Shown: positions 40,900-52,300 of the stretch, piece after piece
How positions within the stretch are numbered: the first letter of the stretch is position 1
How the letters are laid out: each line of letters starts with the position of its first letter
From: Aradus depressus
Lineage: Eukaryota; Arthropoda; Insecta; Hemiptera; Aradidae
Direction: 5' to 3'
NCBI GenBank assembly: GCA_963662175.1
Contig: OY759219.1
Span: 32,592,908-32,656,907, forward strand
DNA: 64,000 nt
The notes under the pieces: generated by a model
The model's input: the letters and a program-made list of their open reading frames with translations, nothing else
What the model was told of the DNA's origin: nothing
The model's database searches: none
Program-made: the position numbers and the translations under genes

Positions 40900-41880
40900 A
40901 TATATATATTGAGACAACTTAAGGTTCTATGAATTTACTTTTGTTTCCTTTTTAAATATCATTAATCTTATACAAAACACAGGGGTGGCTTTCTTTTTTA
41001 TAGAGTTCCTTGGTGAGAATAAAAGGAAGTAATAAAAAAAAAAAAATGGAATCACAAAGTTTCATAAGTTATAAATTTTTTTTTTATTTCTGTAAATTAT
41101 TTCAAAATCGGTTAATGGGTTAGTGAGCATAATGATATATTTTTTTTTACAATATTTAAACTAAATCTATCAGAAGTCAATTTGAAAAAATGTAAATTTG
41201 GCAAAAGACATATTAAAACTATATGAGATTTATAGGGATGGTAACAACTCTGGCAACTCACGGCATCATAGTATTATCCTTCCTTCTTCTTCCAAAAAAA
41301 ACATACTCCTTTATGTAACCGGGCTGATTTGCTGGGGGTACTTTCCGCAAGAGCTTCTTCTTTGGTCTTTTTGATCACTCCACACCTCCTCCAAGATCTT
41401 CCAGATCACACTACCACTCCACTCAGACCCTCCATAACCAAACTACACCTCCACTAAAAACTTCCAAAAAACATACTACTTCCTTCTCCAGGATCTTCCA
41501 AGATACTACCACGAGTTGGCTCCTTCTGCGCTTCTCGCCATTTTTTCCCCCACCCAATATCATCAAGTTGCTCTTCTTTTATAGTTAATCATATATTTTT
41601 TTCTTTTAATATCTTTTGCCATATAAGTTCATTTTTATTTGTATTAACTATATATTTTTTTTAAATATACTCTACGTTCTTTAACATTTTTTTATTATAT
41701 AAAGAATAACAATTTCTTTTATCATTCTAGTGACCCCCCCATTCTACACGTCACAATATATATGCCAAAACACACTGTTAACCACAGACCTCACATTTAG
41801 CAACATCAGTACATCCACACTACTGACCACCCTATATTAACGATGTTTACTTCCCCATATAAGAGGTATCTTGTAAAATA
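40900..41880. other. Intergenic DNA, nothing recognised
   Basis: AT-rich DNA, with a pyrimidine-rich block at 41270-41560 containing several CTCC and CTTCC words (for example CTCCTCCAAGATCTTCCAGA). Possibly an old element. No frame or terminus was recognised. Confidence 0.35.
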
Positions 41881-41888
41881 TACTTAAG

Positions 41889-42062
41889 CCCCGGGGGGCA
41901 ATGGTGGCCGTGCGGGCTAGAGCGTATGGCTTTAGGTAGAGTTTTATTTCGTAGATAGAGAACTCCGTCCCCAAGCCATAGACGTTGTATAAATAACACC
42001 GTTATAGAGACATGGCTAATATGCATCGTATGTAAAGCCAATTAACATTTAAAAAAATTAAA
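41889..42062 (+). mobile_element. tRNA-derived SINE family 2, inserted in another repeat
   Basis: The 8-bp duplication TACTTAAG is at 41881-41888 and 42063-42070. The content GGTGGCCGTGCGGGCTAGAG and GAGTTTTATTTCGTAGATAG matches the 22850 copy, with the B-box region deleted. The interrupted repeat (CTCCAAAGTAAAGT on the right) has a relative at 53296. Confidence 0.6.
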
Positions 42063-42070
42063 TACTTAAG

Positions 42071-42840
42071 CTCCAAAGTAAAGTGATCTCAATGTTCGTC
42101 CGATTTCGGCCAAAATCTAATCAGATCGAAGTCCAAGCACATAGCTATGGCTAACTACCGAAGCCATAATTAAGGGAGGGGAGTACATGTTCTCATCATT
42201 TCAAATCATAAGTTCATAGCTACAATAGTTTTTGAGTTAGCGCTCATTAAGTTCCACACCCACGAAAGACAAAATCGCGAAAATGTGTTCTGAGAACTTT
42301 GAAACGTGAAAATCATCCGTTGAAAACTCGATCTTGGATTTTTGCACGATTACGATACTTTCTTATACTAAAAGAAAGAGTATTATTTTTTTTATTCAGA
42401 CGCATTATAATTGTTTTCTTTCTATTTACGATTCCTCAACCCCCGAATTAACTCAGCATCATAAATAATTTTTCTTTATAAAATGACAGATGCAAAAGTA
42501 ATGACTTCAAAATTAATTTAGGTGAACATATGATTCAATTTTATTTTTTTCCCCAAATTTAAAATAATTATTATCTAAACTACTATCACCGAAATCAGCA
42601 ATTTGTATTACTAATTAGTGGAATATGACTTCAATGCAAAGGTAAACATATTAGTGAATAAATAATAACGAAATTTTAGTTTTGAAAAAAAGTAGCCGAA
42701 AACTTCCTACTTGATTTATATCAAATTTAATTTATGTATTTTTGTTTTTGCTATGGTGATGAATTAATAAATTAGAATCATTTGTTATAGACAAGTAACA
42801 TGTACATGGTAAGATACAAATATTAAAAATGTTCTATTAC
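42071..42840. other. Intergenic DNA, one dispersed repeat
   Basis: 42071-42260 shares CCAAAGTAAAGT and AAGTTC...TTTCTGA-type words with 53296-53400. The remainder is AT-rich and unrecognised. Confidence 0.35.
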
Positions 42841-43293
42841 CTGCTCGTTTTTCTGTTGAAAATTCACATAGGCAGAAACACCTAGCAAAATCATATTTTC
42901 ATATCAGTTTTTGTAGATAATGTAAAACAAGAAAATTTTGTAAAAACATCATGTATTTAAAGTATGTTCATTTTGGAATTTAATGTTGTTTTTTGAATTG
43001 TAAAATTATGTCAAAAAAATTATTCTAAATTAACCTATATCATTAGTAACTTAGATACAAACGAGCAGATTTATAAATGTTTAAAAAAAATATATATTTA
43101 TCTATCCAGAATATTAGAATTATTGTGTAAATATAAAAACACTTCAAAAAAAGTGTATGTATATATGATAAATAAATATACGCATATAAAAAACATAAAA
43201 GTTAGAAAAAGAATTATAAGAGGTTAATTCTATCATCTGTTCAAGCATACAGATCTATAAATTGGATAATATGATTAGTATAAATGTAATAAG

Positions 43294-43455
43294 TTATTAT
43301 GACTCATGTCCGGGCTTTAACTACGAAGTCGTATCGACTACTGAATTTTATCCTGAATTTTGCCTACCCTAAATTTTTATTCACTTAGGTAGGGATCTTT
43401 AATGAGTACCTCCATCGTACTTCACCTCCTAGAAAACAAAACCTGGAGGCCTCGT
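43294..43455 (-). mobile_element. SINE family 1, heavily deleted
   Basis: Reverse body with CATGTCCGGGCTTTAACTAC and CTACCCTAAATTTTTATTCA. The head is absent. Confidence 0.7.
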
Positions 43456-43543
43456 GATTATAATATAATATTAACTTATAGTTCATATTATGAATTAGGT
43501 AAGATATTGGAGTGATTAGGGCTTTTTATTTACAGTTGTAGAC

Positions 43544-43568
43544 TATCGATAGTATCGGTCTATCGATA
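43544..43568. promoter_or_regulatory. Two TATCGATA boxes (DRE-like) upstream of SGF11
   Basis: TATCGATA at 43544-43551 and again at 43561-43568, about 135-160 bp upstream of the SGF11 start codon. In Drosophila this octamer is the DREF-binding core of many housekeeping promoters; that role here is inference. The same octamer occurs in the hAT ends at 53558-54235, so a transposon origin is possible. Confidence 0.45.
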
Positions 43569-43702
43569 AAGGCCATCTATCGGACATTTCTAATAAGAAG
43601 GTTACAAAGTGGTTACACATTTCGCGTAATTAGGAATATTGCATAAAATTACGTTTTTAAACGAAAGTATTGTTTTAGTCATAGTTTTTATATTGTTTTA
43701 AA

Positions 43703-44728
43703 ATGTCAGCTAATGTGGCATTTAGCGAAGGGACAGCACAGCTGTTTTTAGATGACTGTAAACCATATTTAGCTCATTTGAAAAATTCCTTCAAACAAAA
43801 AATATTGTCGAATAAAGAACATTTAGAGACAGCAAGTACTATTGTTGTCGATCGAATTATAGACGAAATTGTTTTGGAATGTGTGGCTGACTTCCACAGA
43901 GCGGGGAAGTTGGAACAAACTAAAATTTTTTTTGGTCATCTTGAGGACAGTGAAAGTAAGTCCAAAGCTATAATTTCAGAAGAATCAGATAAAGATAAAA
44001 AAAATGAAGATATTAACTGCCCTAATTGTCAGAAACTTATTCATGCCTCTAGATTTGCTTCCCATTTAGAAAAATGTATGGTACAAGGTAGAAGTAGCTC
44101 ACGAATTGCCAGTCAAAGAAGAGCTAACAATTCTAAAGAATGCTCATATACTGGCGATGATGATGATGAGGATGATTTTTGGAAATTGAATAAAAGTAAA
44201 AACACTAAAAAAGTTGATGGAAAGAAGAAAAAAGACAATGTTCGACGAGCAAAACCATTCAGAGTGGATTCACCCAAAGGAGCCAAAGAAGGTGGGAATT
44301 CATCCTCGAACTCGTTGAAGGAAGAGGTTGAATCACCAGGTAAATTGTCAAGGGAGAGTTCAAGCAGTAGTCTGGCTGGCAAGGATGGTAATGGAGAGAA
44401 TGAATCGTGGATATCACCCAACAAGATGACGTTGGGGGAGGACAAGGCAGCGCAGCTCATGGCAGTCAGGTGTGGAGTCAAGTCGGACCATACCGGCAAG
44501 TTCTGTGGCAGATCACTCAGATGTCCTCTTCACAGTGACGCAGAACGGGCCGACGCCAGGAAGAATATGATCTCCGAACCCAACAGCAACTGGGAGAGTG
44601 TTGTTGAGGTCGATGAAGACACTAATAAATCTGAGTTAAGCAATTTTTCTTCTTTGATCAATATAACATCGGCGACTACTCCCAGAAAAAAAGATAAAAA
44701 AAAGGTAGGCTTTCCCAAAATGTTTTAA
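43703..44728 (+). CDS. Sgf11: SAGA-associated factor 11 homologue (ATXN7L3-like)
   Basis: Intact single-exon frame of 341 codons plus stop, close to the roughly 350 residues of vertebrate ATXN7L3. An N-terminal helical segment (about 10-80, LFLDDCKPYLAHLKN, VVDRIIDEIVLECVADFHRA) is the part that in known structures packs on Sus1/ENY2. A C2HC zinc finger follows: C106, C109, H121 and C125 in CPNCQKLIHASRFASHLEKC. Then come an acidic run (DDDDEDD), a Lys/Ser-rich linker, and an SCA7-type zinc motif with C257, C268, C274 and H277 (CGRSLRCPLH). Family knowledge: this subunit anchors the Ubp8/USP22 deubiquitinase in SAGA and directs it to histone H2B on nucleosomes. Two TATCGATA boxes lie upstream and ATTAAA lies at 44741. 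A possible donor (AAAAG|GTAGGC) near 44704 could give an alternative C-terminus. Confidence 0.92.
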   Translation: MSANVAFSEGTAQLFLDDCKPYLAHLKNSFKQKILSNKEHLETASTIVVDRIIDEIVLECVADFHRAGKLEQTKIFFGHLEDSESKSKAIISEESDKDKKNEDINCPNCQKLIHASRFASHLEKCMVQGRSSSRIASQRRANNSKECSYTGDDDDEDDFWKLNKSKNTKKVDGKKKKDNVRRAKPFRVDSPKGAKEGGNSSSNSLKEEVESPGKLSRESSSSSLAGKDGNGENESWISPNKMTLGEDKAAQLMAVRCGVKSDHTGKFCGRSLRCPLHSDAERADARKNMISEPNSNWESVVEVDEDTNKSELSNFSSLINITSATTPRKKDKKKVGFPKMF

Positions 44729-44991
44729 TATGTTTTTTATATTAAAGGTTTAACCTCGGTATCTGCAATTTTTGGATTTGCGATCATTACTTATCATTGG
44801 TCTTTTGGGTTGTGTAAAGAGATTCTGAATTTGTTTATAATATATTTATCACAGCTACATTTCTCCAATTTATTCCTTGGTTTTTTAAAACGTTACAACA
44901 ACAGCACACCGGATTAGGTAGATGACATCACCTCCAAGAACAGCCGTCACCCCAGGTCTTCGAGCATAACTCCATACATGCTCATGTATGC

Positions 44992-45956
44992 TCAGTAATT
45001 GGTATTGAATATGGCAAAGGCGTTGATGGAGATGGGTATATAATTTCTCAATTTGCCCTTTAAAATGTCCTCAGCCATAAGAGAATGTGGTTTCATAACA
45101 AAGGATCCTGGATTACCTTGGAGTATAACTAATCGGGGATGCTCGGTAATGTATCCATGTGATCCACATAGCACAGTGGGTTTCTTGATCTCAATGGCCA
45201 TCAAGTAGTCTGATGTATTGACGACCAAAGCCTTAGAACTATGGTCCATTTGAATCATGGATCCTATACCTTCATACAATACTGAGTAACTATTTATGGT
45301 GCATGCATTTTTCCTGTCATTAGTGCTCCAGTAGAGGTATCCTAAGTCAGGATCAAATCCTGTTTCTTCAGTATATAGATACTTATATCCTCCAGACATA
45401 GAGAAAACACTGTCACACAATATTAAGTGCCGCCTTGAACGTGGACAAGAATATTTCATAAGCACTCTGTCGGACAATGTTCTTACATGTCTCTCCTCCC
45501 ACACTCACTGTGTGTCCTTCACAGGAGCCATCATTTGCGAAATTTCCGATGTCAACCATCTGCCGTGTCTCTTTTCTATTAACTTTAATATCTGTCACGA
45601 GTATGCCCTGTAATCGAATTCGGCCAAATCTGCTCTTGTTATTTCTACTACAGTTCTCGGTCCTACACCATTGCGCACCATAGAAATATGATCATGCATG
45701 CCACAATGCGCCAAGAGGTAAGACCAAATGATTAAACAAGATTGGACCTGGACTTCATCTGTGATCTTCTTTTGGAGCATCTGGACATATACGGATTCAT
45801 GTATGTCTTTTCATCCATGTCACACTTTTTCACTTGGTCCACGCCGATTGCGGTTATGTTTGTAGAAGGAGCCAAGCAGTCATACCCTATAATGCCCTCC
45901 TGGGAGGACACTATAGACACACTGAGAGCTAGCAATGAATATAAAACAAAACTCAT
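44992..45956 (-). pseudogene. Decayed chuvirus-like glycoprotein (endogenous viral element)
   Basis: The minus strand opens with a signal peptide (MSFVLYSLLALSVSIVSS) followed within ten residues by GYDC and a second Cys about 18 residues on. This is the N-terminal pattern of chuvirus glycoproteins and the env-like proteins captured by insect BEL/Pao elements. The reading continues in other frames at 45595-45780, 45413-45598 and 44992-45504, so at least three frame shifts interrupt it. The C-terminal half, including any transmembrane anchor, is missing. It is not a functional gene. The flanks show no LTR. Confidence 0.6.
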
Positions 45957-46059
45957 TTTAAAACAATTTTGTCTCGCGACCGATATGGGAGAACTTTTGT
46001 TTATATTTGATTGTAGAGGGCGATTAGGAAATCGCAGATAATCTATGTGTTCACATTTT

Positions 46060-47267
46060 CATGAGATTAATGAAACCTGGTTGTTTGTCCAAATTTATGA
46101 GTTTTCATTTCCTAGAATTAATATCCTCTGTAATAAATAAATACATTAGGCTTAATTGTTTTATGTCGTAGTATTTAAAATGTATCTATTTTTTCTTACA
46201 TGGACAGCAAAGAGTATTAATAATGTAAGCGTAGCTCAATAGTGTAATAAACGATTGTTATTGTACTATATCGACAGTCTAATTTTATTGTCCCCCATCT
46301 ACGCAAATGTCAATACTATTAGGCTAAATGAGCTCTCCAAAACATTTTTAGAAAACTATAAATTACCTTTTTATAGATGAGGATTTTTCGAATTAGATTG
46401 TTTTAATGAAGTATTTATTATTTATATTTTAATAAATAACTACCAAACTGAATGTAAAACATAATATAAATGTTGTAATTAATGATATTGTAATAATATG
46501 TTTCAATATAATATCGCACACTTCAAAAAAATACAATTGTGTCTGTCTGTATGTGCTTATTTTTAGTATAGGGGAAGTTATGTAATCTGTCAGAAATTCG
46601 GTGCGGAGTTTTCAACGAAATTTTATGTTTTCCGACTCCGAGTACTTATTTTCTATTTAATACATTACATACTCAATACATTTGTGCCATATTATTTAAT
46701 TTTGTAATTAATAAATATAAAAATATATCTTGTGATCTCTTTTCTAGTTTAATTTATATTCTATTTAATAAAATGTTAATCGAAAAAAATATATATATAT
46801 ACTTTTTTTTTTATTTCCCTGCTGAAACATTTTATTTCTTATTTCCGTTGTTATTAATATTTATTTATAATTTTAGTTCATCATTTAAACTATGAAATGT
46901 ATATTTTGAAGAAAATATGAATAGTATATGACAGTACTTCAGTTTTATAACAACTTTTAAGGAAATAAATATAGTATTTAAGGAAGTTTCTTTCTTTTTT
47001 AATTTGTTTTTATTTAACATCGTCCTTTGTGTATCTTCAGGATGTGACCCAGAAGAGTGAATTTGAATTAATGTAATGGCTACATACTAAATTTAAATTG
47101 ATATCACCCTATGAGAAAAATGTGTTACCAGTTTCACTTGACTTACACATATTTTGACAATTCAGCTTCTTAAAAATATTCATTCTACCGTCAAATCTTT
47201 CATATACGTGTCTCTTGTTTCATAAGAATTAAAACGCATATGAATCACTAAAAAAAATCGGTAAATT
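46060..47267. other. Intergenic AT-rich DNA
   Basis: Very AT-rich. At 46559-46640 a fragment of the TACTTCCCCAG MITE family is present (GGGGAAGTTATGTAATCTGT, GTGCGGAGTTTTCAACG). No gene was recognised. Confidence 0.4.
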
Positions 47268-47860
47268 TGCTTCCCCAGCACGAATTAATCAGTTAAGTTT
47301 TTTTTTGTTTCCCTCCAAAACCAATCAATCGTTTCAATAATCGGAAAATATTTTCTAAGGGGGGGGCACCTGACATGGAATGACAGATATACAAAAAAAA
47401 TTATTGAGTTTTATAGATATGAAACACTTTGTAGAGGTAGAGGTGTTCTAGGTGGGAGCGGTTGGGACGGCAGTTTTCGAAAACTTTTCGCTTCAAAACC
47501 GTCCAAACCGCTTCCCTCATGGGACACTCTCCACTATAGTCTGTTTTTTTTATGGCTAAACAGACTGTAAGTGACAATATGTTGTCGATGTGTAGCCGGT
47601 ATCCGCCAGCCTTGGAGCCCTTTCAAAAATGAAAAAAAAATAACGATATATATTAATTTTCCGCGGTATGAAAGAAAGATCAGACGGGAGACAACTCTAA
47701 AACTCCAATAACTGTCGATGTATTGAATCGACACCAAATTTAATATGCGGTTTCAGGAGCTCTTATGTAAGTCAACTATCAATTTTTAGCTCAAACGGTT
47801 GCTTGGTTTTGAAGGAAGGGCGAAAACGTAATTGATTAATTCCTTCTGGGCAAGTAAATT
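47268..47860. mobile_element. TACTTCCCCAG MITE, inverted ends of about 60 bp
   Basis: Left CTTCCCCAGCACGAATTAAT, right complement ACTTGCCCAGAAGGAATTAA. The similarity continues through CCAATCAATCG and CCAAGCAACCG. The interior is non-coding. Confidence 0.6.
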
Positions 47861-48610
47861 GTTGATTTTACCTTTTTTAAACACCTTTTTTTTTTTGTGT
47901 CTACCGTTCAACTAGGCTGGCTTATCATCCAACCGAAAATTGACCTATCCATCGAAGGAAGCCACACTTGCGACTCCGATCAATAAAATTCACAAAAATC
48001 TATCAATAACTATAGTATAGGGGTAAAATATAAAGAACTTGTACAAGAACTTTTATTAGTGTTTTTAACATCTACACCATATTACATAAAAACATTAAAA
48101 TTGAAATGCTTACATTGTGGATACGGCAAAGTCCGCAACACTTACTATTTACTAACAGGTCCGCATAGCTTAGTGAGCCTTAAGCCGTTCTCAACAGCAG
48201 TTCCAGATTAGGATGTTGAGAGCCCTGAGCTCTTTTAATCCTCCTGTAGGCCCAACGTTTTGTAGAGAAAATTACTTAAATGTGTGTATAAAGACCCATT
48301 AAAATTTCTTATTTTTAACGTATACATTACAACAAAACACCGATTTAAGATAAATCTTAGTTACAATTAAACCAACAAGTATAAAAGTAAATATACGTTA
48401 CAAGCAGAAAATGTTAATTTAACTTTATTTTTCCTTTTCTTAAAATCGCTCATAAAATGAGTAGAGGTAGCAATGCTGAATTCGCGAACGATTTCATAAC
48501 AACATTAATATTATTACTCTAATTTTATTTCTGGAGTTACTTTGCACTTTAAATTACTTTATATATTACTTAATACGTTATAATTTTGAATAGATTGAGT
48601 TCATAACGTC
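47861..48610. other. Intergenic DNA, nothing recognised
   Basis: A short GC-richer piece at 47900-48260 has no recognised domain or repeat. The rest is AT-rich. Confidence 0.35.
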
Positions 48611-48859
48611 ACCTTAATACTACAACTAGATAACTCGATAATCAGCATGTACGGGATAATTATACCATTAGTTGTATTTTGCATGTTTCTTTGTTGTATT
48701 ATAAGTAGACAATTTTGAGAAAATATGTTAAGAACTTATGTAAAAATGTCAGTAGTTCAATTTGGATCAATCTACAACGGCAGATTGAAAAAAAAAAAAA
48801 AAGGATTTGCGTTTTTCTCAAAACTAAATTTCGAGATGTCTAGTTGTAGTATTAAGGTG
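48611..48859. mobile_element. Small MITE with CACCTTAATACTACAACTAG ends
   Basis: A perfect 21-bp inverted repeat at 48611-48631 and 48839-48859 encloses 249 bp of non-coding DNA. The target duplication was not resolved. Confidence 0.7.
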
Positions 48860-49365
48860 GTTTATTAAAATTATATAATAAAGCACAGCCGACAGGGGCC
48901 AAGCAGCCTTCTACATCCAGCACACATGATATACATAAACATACTAATTCAAATATACAATATAAAAATATACAAAGATATTAACCTTAAAGACGTAAAA
49001 TAAGACAAAACAAAGTTCAATTAGATAAAAATAAATTAAATTCAAGTATAAAATATAAAATAATTACCAAATTTTACGAATAAAATCTTTTACAACTTAA
49101 TATACAAACATTTTTTTTTTTTATAACACGTTCTGTGTTTCACATTTTAAATAGTAAGTTAGCAATCCTCGAAACATTTCTTAGAACTCCAACCAATAAA
49201 ATTCTAATTCATATTGTGAAATAGAAAAAAAAAATCACATTTGCCCGAAAAGTAGTCTTTTAAGTAAATCACACCTCGAATACATTAACATTTAATAATT
49301 ATATAATATTAATATAATAAAAAAACACTGACATTTTAAAAGATGCTAAAATTTATATTTTAAAA
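48860..49365. other. 3' flank of the CENP-C-like gene
   Basis: AT-rich DNA downstream of the minus-strand gene. It should hold its 3' UTR; ATTAAA on the minus strand near 49292 is a candidate signal. Confidence 0.35.
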
Positions 49366-52300
49366 TTAGGAGGAAGAAATAACGTTGATGAATGACAAAA
49401 TCAATTCTTTCTTAGTGCCTGAATTAAATATTCGGAAATAAGTACCTGAAACAAAAAAAAAAAAATGCAAATAAGTAATTAAAAAGAATTAATCAAAAAT
49501 TATATCAGAAAAAAAGGCAGTGAATCATCGAAAGTGTACTTCTTCAGTTCGAATTAATCAAGTTATCGCGCTCTCTCTAAAATCAATCTACCGTTTTGGT
49601 TGAAAATGTATAGAGCCTTACTCAGGGGGTTCTGAATCATAATAAATTTCAAGTTGATACATTCATTACATTAACAGTTATTAAAGTTTTTGAATTGAAT
49701 ATCGATAGGTATCGTCCTTATTGGGTACTGAACCCACATATAAAATTTCGTATATATACGTCATTAAGTAAGCTGTTATCAGGGTTTTTGAGTACACAAT
49801 CCTCTGCTCCCCAATTCGATTGAAAATTTATAGGTGTCTATAGATTCTGGATACACACATCAAAAAAAAATCTTTTTACAAAGCACTCTACACAGCAAAA
49901 ATAAAAATAAATAAATAGTTCAGTACAGTGTGCTGGTGAAGGCGAGGTTTCAGCCTTCTGTTTTGGGTTGGTTGGCACAATCGATAAAATTGAGCTCTCG
50001 ATACCAAAGATAGCCCTTCGTGGTGAGACGTGGTAAGTCTTTTCAGGAAGTCTGCGATATCAGGAAGGCACATATAAAATGTCGTGCGGATATATTCTTT
50101 CTATAAGAAGTATTCAAAGACACGCATAGAAATACAGAATTTTTTTCTTCATTCTTGTGATCATGGGTTGAAAAACAAAATATTCGTAGAACTGAGGAAA
50201 TAAAATTGCGCGGAGATTAGATTGCTTTCTACAGATCAAAACAAAAATACATAAACATGATTCTCATAAAGAATAATTATTTTGGAGCAAAATAAAGTGT
50301 ATAATGATACTTAAACTTTTCGCAGAGATATTGTGAAACACTTGATAAAAATATAAAGATAAACGAATGTTTAAAAAAAATATATTATCCATTTCACAAG
50401 ATATATAAAATATACGGGAGTACTTTCGGTATTGCTAACATCTTCAGCCACGACTTAAGGAAGACAGTATTTGTTATACTCCCTTATATTTTATATATGT
50501 AGTGAAATAGACAATATATTTTTTTTAAACATTCGTTGTTTTTAATATTTTTAAAGTGTATAAATGTGTTTACTCCGCTTCTGGAACTGGAAGACTATAT
50601 GGAGATATATTCCATTTTTTCGTTATATTCGCGAGGTCACTGATCCATGGATCTACTCGTTACCTTCAATTATTTATTATTCAGACCTTGTTCAGTTCTA
50701 TGTCCTGAATGAGTGAACATTTATTTCCGTTGATCACGGAAAATACTTTTGCGAGAACTTCCCCAGAACGATGATCAATTATGTTTTCGCTCTCCCTCTA
50801 AAGCCAATTGACCATATGGGCTAAAACTCAATATTTGACTTACATAGTGGAATCTGAATCCTCATACTAAAATATTAGAGCAGAAGGTCGACTGGTTTTG
50901 AAGGGGGAGCGAAAAGTTAATTGATGAAGTCATTCTGGGGAAGTACAGTATACACTTGTTCTTCCGTGGCGCAGCAACCTGTCAGTGAGTCCTGACTTAC
51001 TCCGTCAGATAGGTTTCTCCTGTGCCTCCACTCTTCACTTCCGTACCAGGTACGAGACTCCTGACGACCCTGGCCACACCATCTTCCCATCGCAGCCTCG
51101 CCTTCCCCACTCCTCTTTTCCTCTCCAATTTATATTCAGATTCTGCGCATTCGCCGGTTTTCCCTCAAAACATAAAGGCTCTTCCAGTCTGAGGGCGCCG
51201 ATAACGTGCTTGCCTACTTTTTTAAAGATCAGTGTAGATCTTCCAGACAATAGAAACAAGCATTGAGGTCTCTAGGTGTCCACATACTTACACATCCACA
51301 TCAACAAGACTTATGCATTGATGGTCTGAACTAGCCCCTTCCGAGAGCTTAACATGTTTACACATCAAAAAAATGAAGATAACAATTCTTACCTAAGGGA
51401 ATAGTTAAGACTTCTCCGGTAATTATTCTTTCTTTTACTCCGCCGTAATGAACCATGCCTCTGCCTTCGGAAATGTGAATAACCTGAAAAAGGAATAAAT
51501 AAATATAAACGGACATAATGTTAGTTTTCCATAGGACGGAGTTAACAGGAAATACTTATATCGAGTGCATGAATAAACTTGGAAACTACTTAAGAACTGA
51601 GAATTTACAATGAAAAAATAGAACGTCTGCAACCCCTAATCATCATTTCGGCATTAATCAGTCTGTTAAAAGTTTTTTTTTTGTCAAATTCAACATCGCC
51701 ATTTTGTGTCAACATCGCCATTTTGTGTCAACTTGACGAAAGATATACCTCAGAATTTTCGAGAAAGTTTTCGAAATCAAATTTCAAATCTAGTGGACAA
51801 TCCAATTAGATAATGAAAAATAACTCTAAAAATGTTTCCCTTAGAACAAAATCTCGAGAAATCTGTAGGGATTTGGTTGGTAGATAGATTCCGATTATAT
51901 AATATATAATCGGAATCTATCTACCAACCAAATCCCTACCTCATACCACTGAGCTACCGGCGCCCTATATATATAGAGGGCGCCGGTAGCTCAGTGGTAT
52001 GAGTGCTTGCTTCCTGAGCTCAAGATTGTGAGTTCGAAACCCGGGTAAAATAAAATTAAGCACGCAGTCGTTCGGTTGGGATGGTCCCGAGCCTGTGCGA
52101 TGTTAGGTACTCGTTAAATACCCCTACCCAAGGTGAATAAAATATTTAGGGCAGGCAAAATTTAGGACTCTCATAGTAGAGTCATATCGCCTACTACCAG
52201 TGCGCTCTTCGTGACTCTGGTGGACATGAGCCCAACTCTACTATTAATAAATTTTTGCTACCCTAAATGTTTTTTTTCACCTCGAATAACGGTTGTTAAC

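Noticed and set aside
44113..44718. Minus-strand frames opposite SGF11
   Set aside because: They are shadows of a gene with clear zinc-finger motifs on the plus strand.
50985..51266. 93-codon plus-strand frame with Cys and Phe
   Set aside because: No motif and no splice or start signals. Both strands are open because of local GC content.
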